Origin: an uncultured Sunxiuqinia sp.
Lineage (GTDB): Bacteria; Bacteroidota; Bacteroidia; Bacteroidales; Prolixibacteraceae
Assembly: GCF_963678245.1 (NCBI RefSeq)
Contig: NZ_OY782776.1
Coordinates: 310,001 to 374,000, forward strand
DNA: 64,000 nt
Direction: 5' to 3'
Below are positions 9,217 through 17,635 of the stretch, piece by piece. Numbering within the stretch: position 1 is the first letter of the stretch; every line of letters begins with the position of its first letter. The translations under genes were made by a program, and so were the position numbers. The notes under the pieces were generated by a model. That model was given only the letters and a program-made list of their open reading frames with translations, did no database searches and was not told the DNA's origin.

Positions 9217-10119
9217 TTATAAAATATCTTTTAGTTGTTCGAGTGAAGTGATAATATAATCGGGTTGTATTTTTGATGCTTGTTCGTGATCTTTTCGCAG
9301 GCGGTAGGCACGCATGTCACCCGCAAAAAAGCAGGTTTTAAATCCTACTTGTGATGATGCATATATATCTTTCAGCATGTCGTTGCCAACATACAAAACA
9401 TCTTGGGGTTTTAGGCCACGCTTTTTAAGTGGTTCAACCAACTCTTCATATATTAAAGGGTCGGGTTTTCCTTTTAATATTTTGTAACTGAAAACTGACA
9501 AGTCTTTTTCAAAGCCATCAATGAATTCGTCGGTTTTTACTCTACCATATAAAAAATAATTCATGATAATTGGCGTATAGAATTGAGCATTAGAAACGAT
9601 GCCGAGCGGATAACCTTTTGTTTTTAAATCGTTGAGTGTTTCTTTCAACCCCGGCATTGGCCATACTTGGTTGCTCTTCAGCTCAAATAAAAAAGTAAAC
9701 AGCCTGATATTTGAAAAATCAGATGACTTAATTAAACCATCGGCTTCCGCTTTTTTTAGGGTGCTGTCCCAAATTTCAACCAAATTCAATTCGGGAAAAG
9801 GCGTGCCACTGTCTTTGGCGATTTGTTTCTCAAGCACGATTACTTTTTCAAATATGCCATGAATTGACATTAACTTGTTCTCGGGAACTAGAATTTTGTA
9901 CCCTGAATTACTTAATGCTTCGCTAAACATTGAGACATCGTATGAGTCCTGCATGATGTCGCCAGACGCCGATATGATTAACGTGCCATAAATATCAAAA
10001 ATGACAGCTTTTATGTTTTCAGCCTTTTTATATTTTGCTTGCGCATCAGTTGGGCGGATGGCAATCGGTTCAATCTTTTTTAAAAAGGGCCGGAGTTTGT
10101 CTGTAAACATGAATTGCAA
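9217..10119 (-). CDS. HAD-superfamily hydrolase, candidate glucosyl-3-phosphoglycerate phosphatase
   Basis: A 300-residue haloacid-dehalogenase-like protein. Motif I is VIFDIYGTL (nucleophile Asp42), motif II GIVSNAQ, motif III the Lys in LKGKPDP, and motif IV YVGNDMLKDIY. As the first gene of the glucosylglycerate operon it is the best candidate to remove phosphate from glucosyl-3-phosphoglycerate. Oddly, the D+2 position of motif I is Tyr44 rather than the Asp usual in phosphatases; Tyr there is familiar from 2-haloacid dehalogenases. The fold is certain; the phosphatase role is inferred from position. Confidence 0.75.
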   Translation of the reverse strand: MQFMFTDKLRPFLKKIEPIAIRPTDAQAKYKKAENIKAVIFDIYGTLIISASGDIMQDSYDVSMFSEALSNSGYKILVPENKLMSIHGIFEKVIVLEKQIAKDSGTPFPELNLVEIWDSTLKKAEADGLIKSSDFSNIRLFTFLFELKSNQVWPMPGLKETLNDLKTKGYPLGIVSNAQFYTPIIMNYFLYGRVKTDEFIDGFEKDLSVFSYKILKGKPDPLIYEELVEPLKKRGLKPQDVLYVGNDMLKDIYASSQVGFKTCFFAGDMRAYRLRKDHEQASKIQPDYIITSLEQLKDIL

Positions 10120-10563
10120 TTTTGAAATTTCGTTAAAAAAAACAGATATCGGTTAGCAAGATAGATTCTAATGTCCGTAATTACAACGTTTCGTCAGTGT
10201 ATCAGTTCATAATTTTACAAATGGATAAAGTTATATCCTGATTTTAACGTCGATTTTTCGAGAAATCAGGAGTAACTGTGAGAAATTAGCATTTTGCAGG
10301 TATGGGTTCAAAGTTAATTCTCAGTTTTACAAAAAGCTTGGTAACGTTCATGCTGATCCAATTGATCGGTTTGTAAACTGCGAAAAAGAAAGGGATTCAT
10401 TATTCGAACGTTGCCTAATCCTGACTAGGGACGAGATGCTGTTTAAATTAACTTTAAATCAGAGGAACTCGCTTTGAGAACATATTTAAACCATGCAAAT
10501 TCGACTATTTTTGCAGCGGTTTATTTCTAAAATAATAATAATACTATCCTAAAAATTAATAAC
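10120..10563. other. Intergenic region between the divergent HAD operon and pfp
   Basis: This 444-bp stretch must hold the promoters of both the glucosylglycerate operon and pfp. I see a -7-like box for pfp (separate entry), AT-rich spacers and the near-palindrome GTTTAAATTAACTTTAAAT near 10440. A 24-codon ORF from 10302 looks like chance. I see no RNA gene. Confidence 0.5.
10506..10513 (+). promoter_or_regulatory. Candidate -7 box (TATTTTTG) upstream of pfp
   Basis: TATTTTTG matches TAnnTTTG and lies 50 bp before the pfp start. The -33 TTTG expected about 19 bp upstream is absent, and the nearest one is about 29 bp away. It is a partial match. Confidence 0.4.
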
Positions 10564-12222
10564 ATGACCATTAGCGCATTACAAAAAGCAAGGGCAGAAT
10601 ACCAGCCTAAACTTCCAAAGTCTTTAAAAGGTTCTGTAAAAATTGTTGAAGGTGCAGCAACTGAATCTGTCGCTGACCAGGACGAAATAAAAAAACTATT
10701 CCCCAATACGTATGGAATGCCGATCTTAATTTTTGAAGAAGGAGCGGCTGCGGCATCTTCTGCTGTTAACGTTGGTGTGATTCTTTCAGGAGGACAGGCT
10801 CCGGGTGGACACAACGTTATTTCCGGTATTTTCGATGGAATTAAAAAGTTGAACCCAGACAGTAAATTGTATGGCTTCCTTGGTGGCCCGGGAGGATTGG
10901 TTGATCATGATTATAAAGAAATTACTGCTGACTTTCTTGAAGGGTACAGAAATACCGGAGGTTTTGATATCATCGGTTCAGGCCGTACGAAGTTAGAAGA
11001 AGAAGCTCAGTTCGACAAAGGACTTGAAATTTTAAAACAACTTGACATTAAAGCGTTGGTAATTATTGGCGGTGATGACAGTAATACAAACGCCTGTGTA
11101 TTAGCTGAATATTATGCTGCTAAAAATGCCGGTGTGCAAGTTATTGGTTGTCCTAAGACGATTGATGGTGACTTGAAAAACGAAATGATTGAAACCTCTT
11201 TTGGATTTGACACTGCAGTGAAAGTATATTCAGAGTTGATTGGTAATATTCAGCGCGATGCCAATTCAGCAAAAAAATACTGGCACTTTATCAAATTAAT
11301 GGGACGTTCGGCGTCGCACATTGGTTTGGAGGCTGCTTTGCAAACACAACCAAATATTACATTGATTTCGGAAGAAGTTGCTGAGAAAAAACAAACCCTG
11401 GAAGAAATTGTGGAATACATGGCCGGCATTATCGCCAAGCGCGCTGAAAGCGGGAATAATTTTGGTGTTGCTTTGATTCCTGAGGGCTTGGTTGAATTTG
11501 TTCCTGAGATGAAAGCGTTAATCGCAGAGTTGAATGACTTATTGGCTGAAGGTTCAGATTCAGAAAAGAAGTTTAAATCATTTACGGATAAGGCTGAAGG
11601 TCGTGCGTTTGTTGCAAGTATTCTTTCTGCGGATTCAGCTAAAGCATATCAGTCATTACCTACTTTAATTGCCGACCAGCTGACTTTGGATCGTGACCCA
11701 CACGGAAACGTTCAGGTTTCGTTGATTGAGACTGAGAAGTTATTGGGTGAAATGGTTAAATCAAAATTAGATACCATGAAGTCCAGCGGAGAATTTAAAG
11801 GGAAGTTTGGTACACAATACCACTTCTTTGGATATGAAGGACGTTGTGCCGCTCCATCAAATTTCGATGCTGATTATTGCTACTCATTGGGGTACACTGC
11901 TTCAGTATTGATTGGTTCAGGAAAAACCGGTTATATGTCGAGCGTGAGAAATACAACTGCTCCTGCAGATGAGTGGATCGCAGGCGGAGTTCCGGTAACT
12001 CAAATGATGAACATGGAGAAACGCCACGGTCATATGAAGCCTGTAATTCAAAAAGCATTGGTAGAATTGGATGGGGCTCCTTACAAGTATCTTGTTGAAA
12101 ATCGTGAGAAGTGGGCAATTGAAACCAGCTATTTATATCCGGGACCAATTCAATATTGGGGACCAACTGAAGTTTGTGATTTGACAACTGTTACTTTGCA
12201 ACTTGAGCAAAAAGGAAAATAG
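10564..12222 (+). CDS. pfp: Diphosphate--fructose-6-phosphate 1-phosphotransferase (PPi-PFK)
   Basis: A 552-residue long-type PFP, normal in size for Bacteroidota and plants. It reversibly phosphorylates fructose-6-phosphate with pyrophosphate. The PPi signature GGDDSNTNA (GGDD at residues 169-172) carries Asp where ATP-dependent enzymes have Gly. The active-site motif PKTIDGDLKN and the substrate motif MGRSASHIGLE are both present. It is monocistronic, with a -7-like box upstream and a strong terminator 24 bp downstream. It would use the PPi made by glycosyl and sulfate activation steps encoded nearby, which is inference only. Confidence 0.96.
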   Translation: MTISALQKARAEYQPKLPKSLKGSVKIVEGAATESVADQDEIKKLFPNTYGMPILIFEEGAAAASSAVNVGVILSGGQAPGGHNVISGIFDGIKKLNPDSKLYGFLGGPGGLVDHDYKEITADFLEGYRNTGGFDIIGSGRTKLEEEAQFDKGLEILKQLDIKALVIIGGDDSNTNACVLAEYYAAKNAGVQVIGCPKTIDGDLKNEMIETSFGFDTAVKVYSELIGNIQRDANSAKKYWHFIKLMGRSASHIGLEAALQTQPNITLISEEVAEKKQTLEEIVEYMAGIIAKRAESGNNFGVALIPEGLVEFVPEMKALIAELNDLLAEGSDSEKKFKSFTDKAEGRAFVASILSADSAKAYQSLPTLIADQLTLDRDPHGNVQVSLIETEKLLGEMVKSKLDTMKSSGEFKGKFGTQYHFFGYEGRCAAPSNFDADYCYSLGYTASVLIGSGKTGYMSSVRNTTAPADEWIAGGVPVTQMMNMEKRHGHMKPVIQKALVELDGAPYKYLVENREKWAIETSYLYPGPIQYWGPTEVCDLTTVTLQLEQKGK

Positions 12223-12245
12223 TTCTTCATTGAATTAGATAAATC

Positions 12246-12276
12246 AAACCTCTGTGATTAATCACAGAGGTTTTTT
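12246..12276 (+). terminator. Rho-independent terminator after pfp
   Basis: A perfect palindrome, AACCTCTGTGAT paired with ATCACAGAGGTT, is followed by TTTTTT, 24 bp after the pfp stop. Confidence 0.9.
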
Positions 12277-12329
12277 GTTAAATTCGTATTTGTTTGGGAG
12301 TGAATTTATCCTTGAAAAAAAAAATCATC

Positions 12330-12809
12330 ATGAAAAAGATACTTAATGTTCATCGTAATAACGATCCGGAAAAATATCAATGTATTGGCTGTTCTCCACA
12401 TAATCCAATTGGAATTAAATTAGAATTTTGGGATTATGGCGAAAACATTATTGCGAACTGGAGTCCGCGTCCTGAATTTATGGGTTGGGAGAATGTATTA
12501 CACGGTGGAATTCAGGCTACTTTGCTTGATGAAATTTCAGCTTGGGTTGTTTATACAAAGTGTAAAACCGCCGGAGTTACCGCTGAGATGCATGTAAAGT
12601 ACAAAAAGCCGGTTTATACCAATCAAGGTGAATTAACAATAAAAGGAAAGTTAGTTGAGATGAATAAGAGGTTGGCAATTATACATGCTGAAATACTGGA
12701 TCAGAATAGCCAGCTTTGCGCTGAAGCCGATGTTAAGTATTTCATTTTTCCGGAAAAAATTGCCCGCGAAAAATTTCACTATCCCGGAATCGAAGCTTTC
12801 TACGAATAA
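12330..12809 (+). CDS. PaaI-like hotdog thioesterase
   Basis: About 159 residues from the ATG at 12330, which I prefer to the upstream in-frame codon at 12294 because conserved sequence begins here. The hotdog-fold signature VLHGGIQATLLDEISAW supplies the family HGG and acidic catalytic site for acyl-CoA hydrolysis. An N-terminal CIGCSPHNPIGIKLEF stretch is typical of this PaaI-thioesterase subgroup. The substrate is unknown. It is a single plus-strand gene after the pfp terminator, convergent with a small minus-strand ORF. Confidence 0.85.
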   Translation: MKKILNVHRNNDPEKYQCIGCSPHNPIGIKLEFWDYGENIIANWSPRPEFMGWENVLHGGIQATLLDEISAWVVYTKCKTAGVTAEMHVKYKKPVYTNQGELTIKGKLVEMNKRLAIIHAEILDQNSQLCAEADVKYFIFPEKIAREKFHYPGIEAFYE

Positions 12810-12822
12810 TTGTTTCGAGTAA

Positions 12823-13095
12823 TTATGCTTCAGCTGGAAGATTGAGAGTGTTTTTTAAAGGTCCCCAGGGCGCTGGAATTTCTGTTGATCCATAGCTGCT
12901 GATACTATCTTCTTTGTCTTGTTTAATTATAGGAAGCTTCTCTTCACTCTGCTTAATCTTGGGAGTTGGTGTTATTTCAGCAGGAGCAGTAATCGAAACG
13001 CTATCAGGAATAAGCGGCTGATTAATTTTCACCTCATGGGTTAGTTTTAAACCTAGTAAATAAAAGACTGATGATGCAAGAATAATTAATTTCAT
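12823..13095 (-). CDS. Small secreted or membrane-anchored hypothetical protein
   Basis: A 90-residue ORF. The N-terminus (MKLIILASSVFYLLGLKL) is a signal peptide or anchor. The rest is Pro/Lys/Glu-rich and low in complexity, ending in PAPWGPLKNTLNLPAEA. I do not recognise a domain. The signal-like start and a gap free of competing genes support coding, but it could be spurious. Confidence 0.5.
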   Translation of the reverse strand: MKLIILASSVFYLLGLKLTHEVKINQPLIPDSVSITAPAEITPTPKIKQSEEKLPIIKQDKEDSISSYGSTEIPAPWGPLKNTLNLPAEA

Positions 13096-13313
13096 GTGTT
13101 TTTACTTTTTCAATTTAAGTTCGTGCAATTTCGATACTTAATATTGTCAAAATTACCCTTTTTTATTTCATGTATCCGAAATTTATCGATGAATGACCGA
13201 TATTTTTCTTTAAATAATGTTAATAGTGCTTTAAATCGTTTATTTCAGTTTAAGAAATTGGTTGATCAAGTCTTGGATTGATTATATGTTTAGGTGTTGA
13301 TAGTCAGGTGTTT

Positions 13314-14339
13314 TTAGGCAAGAAGCTGGTTTTCTTCAGGCGAGTTGAGGTCGTGCTCAGGATAGACAATTCCGCAATCCGCTCTCACACGATCCAGAAT
13401 TTCAATTAAATCAAGCGATTTTTGGAGCGGCATTAAATTACTCTCGATTTTACCTTCATCTAAACATTGCATAACGTGCTGTGCCTCGAATTGGTAGCCA
13501 GTGCCGTTATTTTGTTCGATCGGTATGTTTAGTTCTTCATTCCTTCCTTCTTCCCAAATGGTCAACGTTGTAGGCGTAAACCAGCGTTTGTTTAAGCGGA
13601 GATAACCTTTTTCAAACCAAAACTCAGTTTGGGTAGAGGAGTAAGCTGCAAAGGATGCACTTAATGATGCCATGGCACCATTTGAATAGCCGAAGCTCAC
13701 CAAAATACTCTCGTCGCAATTCGTGAAACCACGTTGGATAAGAGTTCTTATTTGAGTGGGCTTGCCTAAAGTCAGAAGTGAAGCAAACACCGGATAAATG
13801 CCAATGTCGAGCAAAGCACCACCTCCTAGTTCTGAATTATACAAACGTTGTGCGGCATCTTTTTCGGAATTAAAAGCGAAGTCGGAACGTACGATCTTTA
13901 GCTGGCCTAATCGTTTCGATTCAATAATTTTCAGGGCCTTAATAAAACTGGGTTGAAACCGGGTCCAAAAGGCTTCCATTAAAAAGGTATTGTTGGCTTT
14001 TGAACAAGCAATCATTTCTTTTACTTCTCTTGTGTTTATTGCAAACGCTTTTTCGCATAGGGTCGCTTTTTTATGATGAAGACAAAGTAATGCGTGTTGA
14101 TAATGATGAGAGTGCGGCGTGGCAATATAAACGATATCAACTTTCGGGTCATTTACCAACTCCTCGTAACTCCCGTAAGCTTTTTCAAAATTGAATTTAG
14201 AGGCAAAATGCTGTGCTCGGTCCAAGGTTCTCGAAGCGGCAGCATAGAGATTAGCTTGAGGCAGGAGTGCTAAGTCGGCAGCAAATTTTGATGCTATTCT
14301 TCCACAGCCTAAAATTGCCCAGTTGTATATTTCTGTCAT
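13314..14339 (-). CDS. Gfo/Idh/MocA family oxidoreductase
   Basis: A 341-residue NAD(P)-dependent sugar or polyol dehydrogenase. The Rossmann motif GCGRIASKFAADL lies at residues about 10-22. The EKP-type motif appears as CEKAFAIN (Ala instead of Pro), and the C-terminal domain has GGALLDIGIYPVF. It has no signal peptide. The substrate is unknown, although trans-1,2-dihydrobenzene-1,2-diol dehydrogenase-like members share this layout. It is a single gene, divergent from the ECF sigma gene with about 150 bp between. Confidence 0.88.
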   Translation of the reverse strand: MTEIYNWAILGCGRIASKFAADLALLPQANLYAAASRTLDRAQHFASKFNFEKAYGSYEELVNDPKVDIVYIATPHSHHYQHALLCLHHKKATLCEKAFAINTREVKEMIACSKANNTFLMEAFWTRFQPSFIKALKIIESKRLGQLKIVRSDFAFNSEKDAAQRLYNSELGGGALLDIGIYPVFASLLTLGKPTQIRTLIQRGFTNCDESILVSFGYSNGAMASLSASFAAYSSTQTEFWFEKGYLRLNKRWFTPTTLTIWEEGRNEELNIPIEQNNGTGYQFEAQHVMQCLDEGKIESNLMPLQKSLDLIEILDRVRADCGIVYPEHDLNSPEENQLLA

Positions 14340-14487
14340 GCTTGCGATCTAGATGGTTTTGATCGGGAAAGATATAAAATATTGACAGAATAATTTTCTA
14401 TCGAATGCCTCGTGTTCAGACAAAAGAATAATTCATAGTGCAAGTTTTTTCATTAACTTGTGTCAAGTAGGTAGTTTAAAATTGCCG

Positions 14488-15066
14488 ATGGACGAAGAAC
14501 AGTTAATTCAAGCAATACAGACGGGCGATGAGAGAGCTTTTAAACAACTGGTAGAAAAATACCAGTTGTTGGTCGTAAATACTTGCAAAAGCTTTGTGCA
14601 TAATATGCACGATGCCGAAGATATTAGTCAGGACGTGTTTATTGAGGTATTTAATTCTGCATATAAATTTAGAGGAGAGTCGAAGCTATCGACCTGGATT
14701 TACCGGATTACTGTTAATAAATCGTTGAACTTTATCCGCGATCATAAAAAGCAATCACTCTTTCAATCTATTGGAAATACCTTGTTTGGAACGAGTCAAT
14801 CGTTGGATGTGAGAGCAAACAGCTATGCTGACCGACCAGATTTTCAGGCTGAAAACAACGAGCGAAAAGCGAATTTATATCAAGCGATTGATGCTCTTCC
14901 TGAACGGCAGCGGATTGCCTTTAACTTAAGTAAGTTTGAAGACTTGTCTTATCGGGAAGTAGCCGATGTAATGCAATTGTCGGTATCTTCGGTGGAGTCG
15001 CTGATTCATCGAGCAAAACTGAATTTGCAAAAATCGCTGTATGCGTGTTATAAAAATGAAATATGA
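14488..15066 (+). CDS. ECF-type RNA polymerase sigma factor
   Basis: About 192 residues from the ATG at 14488 (MDEEQLIQAIQTGDERAF), the usual start for this family. Region 2 is visible (DAEDISQDVFIEVFNSAYKF, then STWIYRITVNKSLNFIRDHK). Region 4 has LPERQRIAFNLSKFEDLSY and the helix-turn-helix VADVMQLSVSSVESLIHRAK. It heads an operon-like cluster with an anti-sigma factor and periplasmic Spy-like proteins, which suggests an envelope or metal stress response. ECF sigmas usually drive their own operon; I cannot read the target promoter here. Confidence 0.92.
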   Translation: MDEEQLIQAIQTGDERAFKQLVEKYQLLVVNTCKSFVHNMHDAEDISQDVFIEVFNSAYKFRGESKLSTWIYRITVNKSLNFIRDHKKQSLFQSIGNTLFGTSQSLDVRANSYADRPDFQAENNERKANLYQAIDALPERQRIAFNLSKFEDLSYREVADVMQLSVSSVESLIHRAKLNLQKSLYACYKNEI

Positions 15067-15114
15067 GAGCAAGCTTTATTGTTTGTTTGGTGTCAAACTA
15101 AAAAATGGACAGGT

Positions 15115-15537
15115 ATGGACCAGAAACATGTCAAGGAAAAACTAATTTTTTTTCGGGAACAGTCGTTGCCGGAAAATGAAATGAATGATATTCAGGAGCA
15201 TCTTATTCACTGTAAGGTGTGTAGCTTGTATCTTGATCAATTGAATGATGATTTTGCTACTATTCAGTCTGAAAAGCTTGTTTCAGCCGATCCATTCTAC
15301 TATACAAGATTAAAAGCGAAAATGGAGCAGCATGAGCAGTTGGGAGTCTCATCCAGATCATGGGCGCAAGTTGTTGTATTTTCTTTGCTATTGATTTTTG
15401 CAATAAGCAGTGGGATCATGCTTGGCAAGAATTTCTCAACTTTAGGTTATCAGAATGAAAAGGTAACTTCGGAATTATTACTTTTTGATGGAGCGAAGCA
15501 AGAGCCGATTGAACAATTTTTATTGACTGAAAAATGA
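15115..15537 (+). CDS. Anti-sigma factor, single-pass membrane protein
   Basis: About 140 residues from the ATG at 15115. The N-terminal cytoplasmic part has a zinc-finger-like anti-sigma motif, with HLIHCKVCSLYLDQL supplying His and two Cys. One membrane helix follows (VVVFSLLLIFAISSGIMLG) and then a short periplasmic tail. It lies 48 bp after the ECF sigma gene and overlaps the next ORF by 4 bp, so it very probably binds that sigma factor. Confidence 0.85.
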   Translation: MDQKHVKEKLIFFREQSLPENEMNDIQEHLIHCKVCSLYLDQLNDDFATIQSEKLVSADPFYYTRLKAKMEQHEQLGVSSRSWAQVVVFSLLLIFAISSGIMLGKNFSTLGYQNEKVTSELLLFDGAKQEPIEQFLLTEK

Positions 15538-16052
15538 TGATTGCAAAAACAAAACTATTAGCATGGCTTGTGGTGATTTTGTTGGCTACTAATGTCTCTA
15601 CAATCTTGTCTTTTGCCTACCATCGATATGATGAGTTGAAGCAGGAGCCAAAAGAGGAAATGACACAGATGCCCGGAGAACAACGCACACGCTTTTTTAA
15701 GGAGCAGCTCGGATTGACTGTTGATCAGGTTGATCCTTTCAGAGAGGCCAACCAAAATTTCAATCAACAAGCTCGAAAAATTACGCGAAATCTGGAATTG
15801 CTCAGAGCAAGTTTGGTTGAAGAAATGATACGTGAGAATTCTAATCAAATTCATTTAGAGGAGTTGTCTGAGCAAATTGGCGAACAGCACACTCAGTTAA
15901 AAACTGTAACCTACACGTTTTATCTTAGTTTAAAGAAGCTTTGTAATGACGAGCAAAAAAAGCAGTTAGCTCATGTTTTTAAATCGCTGGTGTCGGCAGA
16001 TCAGAATATTCAACTTCCCAGAGGAAGGAGGGGGAGACATAAATGGGAATAG
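15534..16052 (+). CDS. Periplasmic Spy/CpxP-like (heavy-metal sensor type) protein
   Basis: A 172-residue protein with an N-terminal membrane anchor or signal (LLAWLVVILLATNVSTI). The body is helical and charged, with FFKEQLGLTVDQVDPFREANQ resembling the LTxxQ repeat of Spy/CpxP chaperones and CnrX-like metal sensors. A basic tail (RGRRGRHKW) ends it. The start overlaps the anti-sigma stop (ATGATGA), which indicates translational coupling. It may sense envelope stress or metal and signal to the anti-sigma factor. Confidence 0.8.
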   Translation: MMIAKTKLLAWLVVILLATNVSTILSFAYHRYDELKQEPKEEMTQMPGEQRTRFFKEQLGLTVDQVDPFREANQNFNQQARKITRNLELLRASLVEEMIRENSNQIHLEELSEQIGEQHTQLKTVTYTFYLSLKKLCNDEQKKQLAHVFKSLVSADQNIQLPRGRRGRHKWE

Positions 16053-16073
16053 AAACTATCTGGGGGTTCAATC

Positions 16074-16108
16074 AAAAGCTTTGCAATTTATTGCGAAGCT
16101 TTTTTTTG
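16074..16108 (+). terminator. Rho-independent terminator after the sigma/anti-sigma/Spy-like operon
   Basis: AAAAGCTTTGCAAT pairs with ATTGCGAAGCTTTT (14 bp, one G-T pair) around a 2-base loop and is followed by a T run. It separates the first three genes from the next Spy-like gene. Confidence 0.85.
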
Positions 16109-16241
16109 GGAAATAAATTGAATGTAGCGCAAGTATTTTTATGAAAATGTGTCTTACTAACAAATATTAAAATAAACATTTGATTAAAATTAAATCACAA
16201 CAGGCCTGTGAGAACAATCAATAATTTTAAAAAATAAAGAG

Positions 16242-16730
16242 ATGAGAATTAAGGTAATGATTTTAAGTGTACTTTTTGTAACAGCACTTTCGGGAGTTGG
16301 AATTAGCCAACCAAAGTCGTCAGGATCACTTCCCTGTATTAATGGAATTTCAAACCTAACTGATGATCAGAAAAACCAAATAACTGATTTGGAAGAAGAT
16401 CATCAGAAAGAGATGAACACATATAGAGTTGAGCGCAGAAGTACAACTGACCAGAATTTAAAAGATCAGGTTTACGATAAGATGAAGCAAGCAAAGAGCA
16501 ATCATCAGAGTCAGGTTTTACAAATTCTGAATGAGGACCAAAAGAAAGAATACCTAGCTATTCAGAAATCGGGCAGAGGGCAATTTAGAAATAACTCAGG
16601 AACACGATGTGGCGTCCCCAATGGCAAAGGCTTAGGTCAGGGACGTGGGAGAAAAGGATCGGGGAAATGCAAAGTCAATTTTCGTGGCAATATAGGACAG
16701 GGACGAAATAGAGTGAATAATAACAGATAA
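16242..16730 (+). CDS. Secreted Spy/LTxxQ-like protein with Gly/Arg-rich tail
   Basis: A 162-residue protein with a signal peptide (MRIKVMILSVLFVTALSGVGIS). The middle is a helical LTxxQ-like stretch (NLTDDQKNQITDLEEDHQKE, then ILNEDQKKEYLAI), as in periplasmic Spy-like chaperones. The last 50 residues are rich in Gly, Arg, Lys and Asn and include two Cys. It is probably a target of the adjacent ECF sigma factor. It lies just upstream of the DUF2202 gene, and the two are likely co-transcribed. Confidence 0.75.
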   Translation: MRIKVMILSVLFVTALSGVGISQPKSSGSLPCINGISNLTDDQKNQITDLEEDHQKEMNTYRVERRSTTDQNLKDQVYDKMKQAKSNHQSQVLQILNEDQKKEYLAIQKSGRGQFRNNSGTRCGVPNGKGLGQGRGRKGSGKCKVNFRGNIGQGRNRVNNNR

Positions 16731-16746
16731 AACAGGGGAGACTGTA

Positions 16747-17572
16747 GTGAAAAAATTAGCTCATATTTTTTTATTAGTTGGTATTGTATTGTCAGTCTGC
16801 GAACAGAGCTGAGTTGTCGGAGCTTTCGTTACTTTCAGTCGGAGTTGATGGAAACACTGATTTGTTGATTAATAAATTGAAGTCGGCTTTAATTATTAAT
16901 GCAGTCGGCTTGTCTGATAATGACGTCGAAGGCTTGAAATGGATGAGGGAAGAAGAAAAGCTCGCTGGTGATCTCCATACATTATTCAATTCAAACTACT
17001 CTTTGCGGATTTTTGCTAACATCTCGCGTAGTGAAAGTACGCATGCCAACGCTGTGCTTTATCTCCTAGAGCAATTTGGTATTGAAGATCCAGCGAACGA
17101 TGAGCCCGGAGTGTTCGCAAATGAAAATTTACAAGCAGTATTTGACGAACTGAAATTAGCTGGAGAATTTTCTTTGGTAGAAGCACTTAAAGTTGGAGCA
17201 TACGTTGAGGAACTGGATATATTGGATCTGGAACAGCGTTTGGAAGACACTGCTAACGAAGATATTGAGCTGGTCTATGAAAATCTTTTGCGTGGTTCGT
17301 GCAATCATTTGCGTGCTTTTACTCGTGTGTTGGCACGGTCTGGATATGAATACCAGCCAACACTGTTAAGCGAAGAATACTTTGAGGAAACGATTGAGGG
17401 CGAAATGGAACGAGGAGGAGCGGCAGGTAGTTGTGCTTTAGGTTATGACTATGCTAATCGGAATGGCAATTCTTTACGAGATGGGTATTATTCAGCCGAT
17501 TGTGATAGTGTTCCGGCTACCGGTGGAACAGGTCAACAGAATCGCTATAGGAATGGAAAAGGAGGAAATTAG
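16747..17572 (+). CDS. DUF2202 ferritin-like lipoprotein with apparent frameshift at the signal peptide
   Basis: The mature domain (open from 16778 to 17572) is DUF2202, a ferritin-like four-helix protein. It shows LKWMREEEKLAGDLH, SRSESTHANAV (ExxH), EALKVGAYVEELD and GSCNHLRAF as probable di-metal ligands. The natural signal peptide is in a different frame: a GTG at 16747 reads MKKLAHIFLLVGIVLSVCEQ, with lipobox-like LSVC, and then stops at 16810-16812. The mature frame is closed by stops at 16748, 16757 and 16775. The two frames overlap only at 16778-16809, so a one-base gain or two-base loss must lie there if export is intact. A real mutation, a read error or recoding are all possible. 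Confidence 0.75.
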
Positions 17573-17591
17573 TATATTTCGATGATAAGTC

Positions 17592-17629
17592 AAAGGGGCA
17601 ACAATATTCAATTGTTGCCCCTTTTTGTT
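17592..17629. terminator. Bidirectional rho-independent terminator
   Basis: A perfect 14-bp stem (AAAGGGGCAACAAT with ATTGTTGCCCCTTT) has a 5-base loop and T/A runs on both sides. It lies between the convergent DUF2202 and 188-residue hypothetical genes and can serve both. Confidence 0.9.
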
Positions 17630-17635
17630 TTACTT

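Noticed and set aside
10302-10376. A 24-codon ORF between the glucosylglycerate operon and pfp
   Set aside because: It is too short, has no ribosome site, and its composition is consistent with chance in AT-rich DNA.
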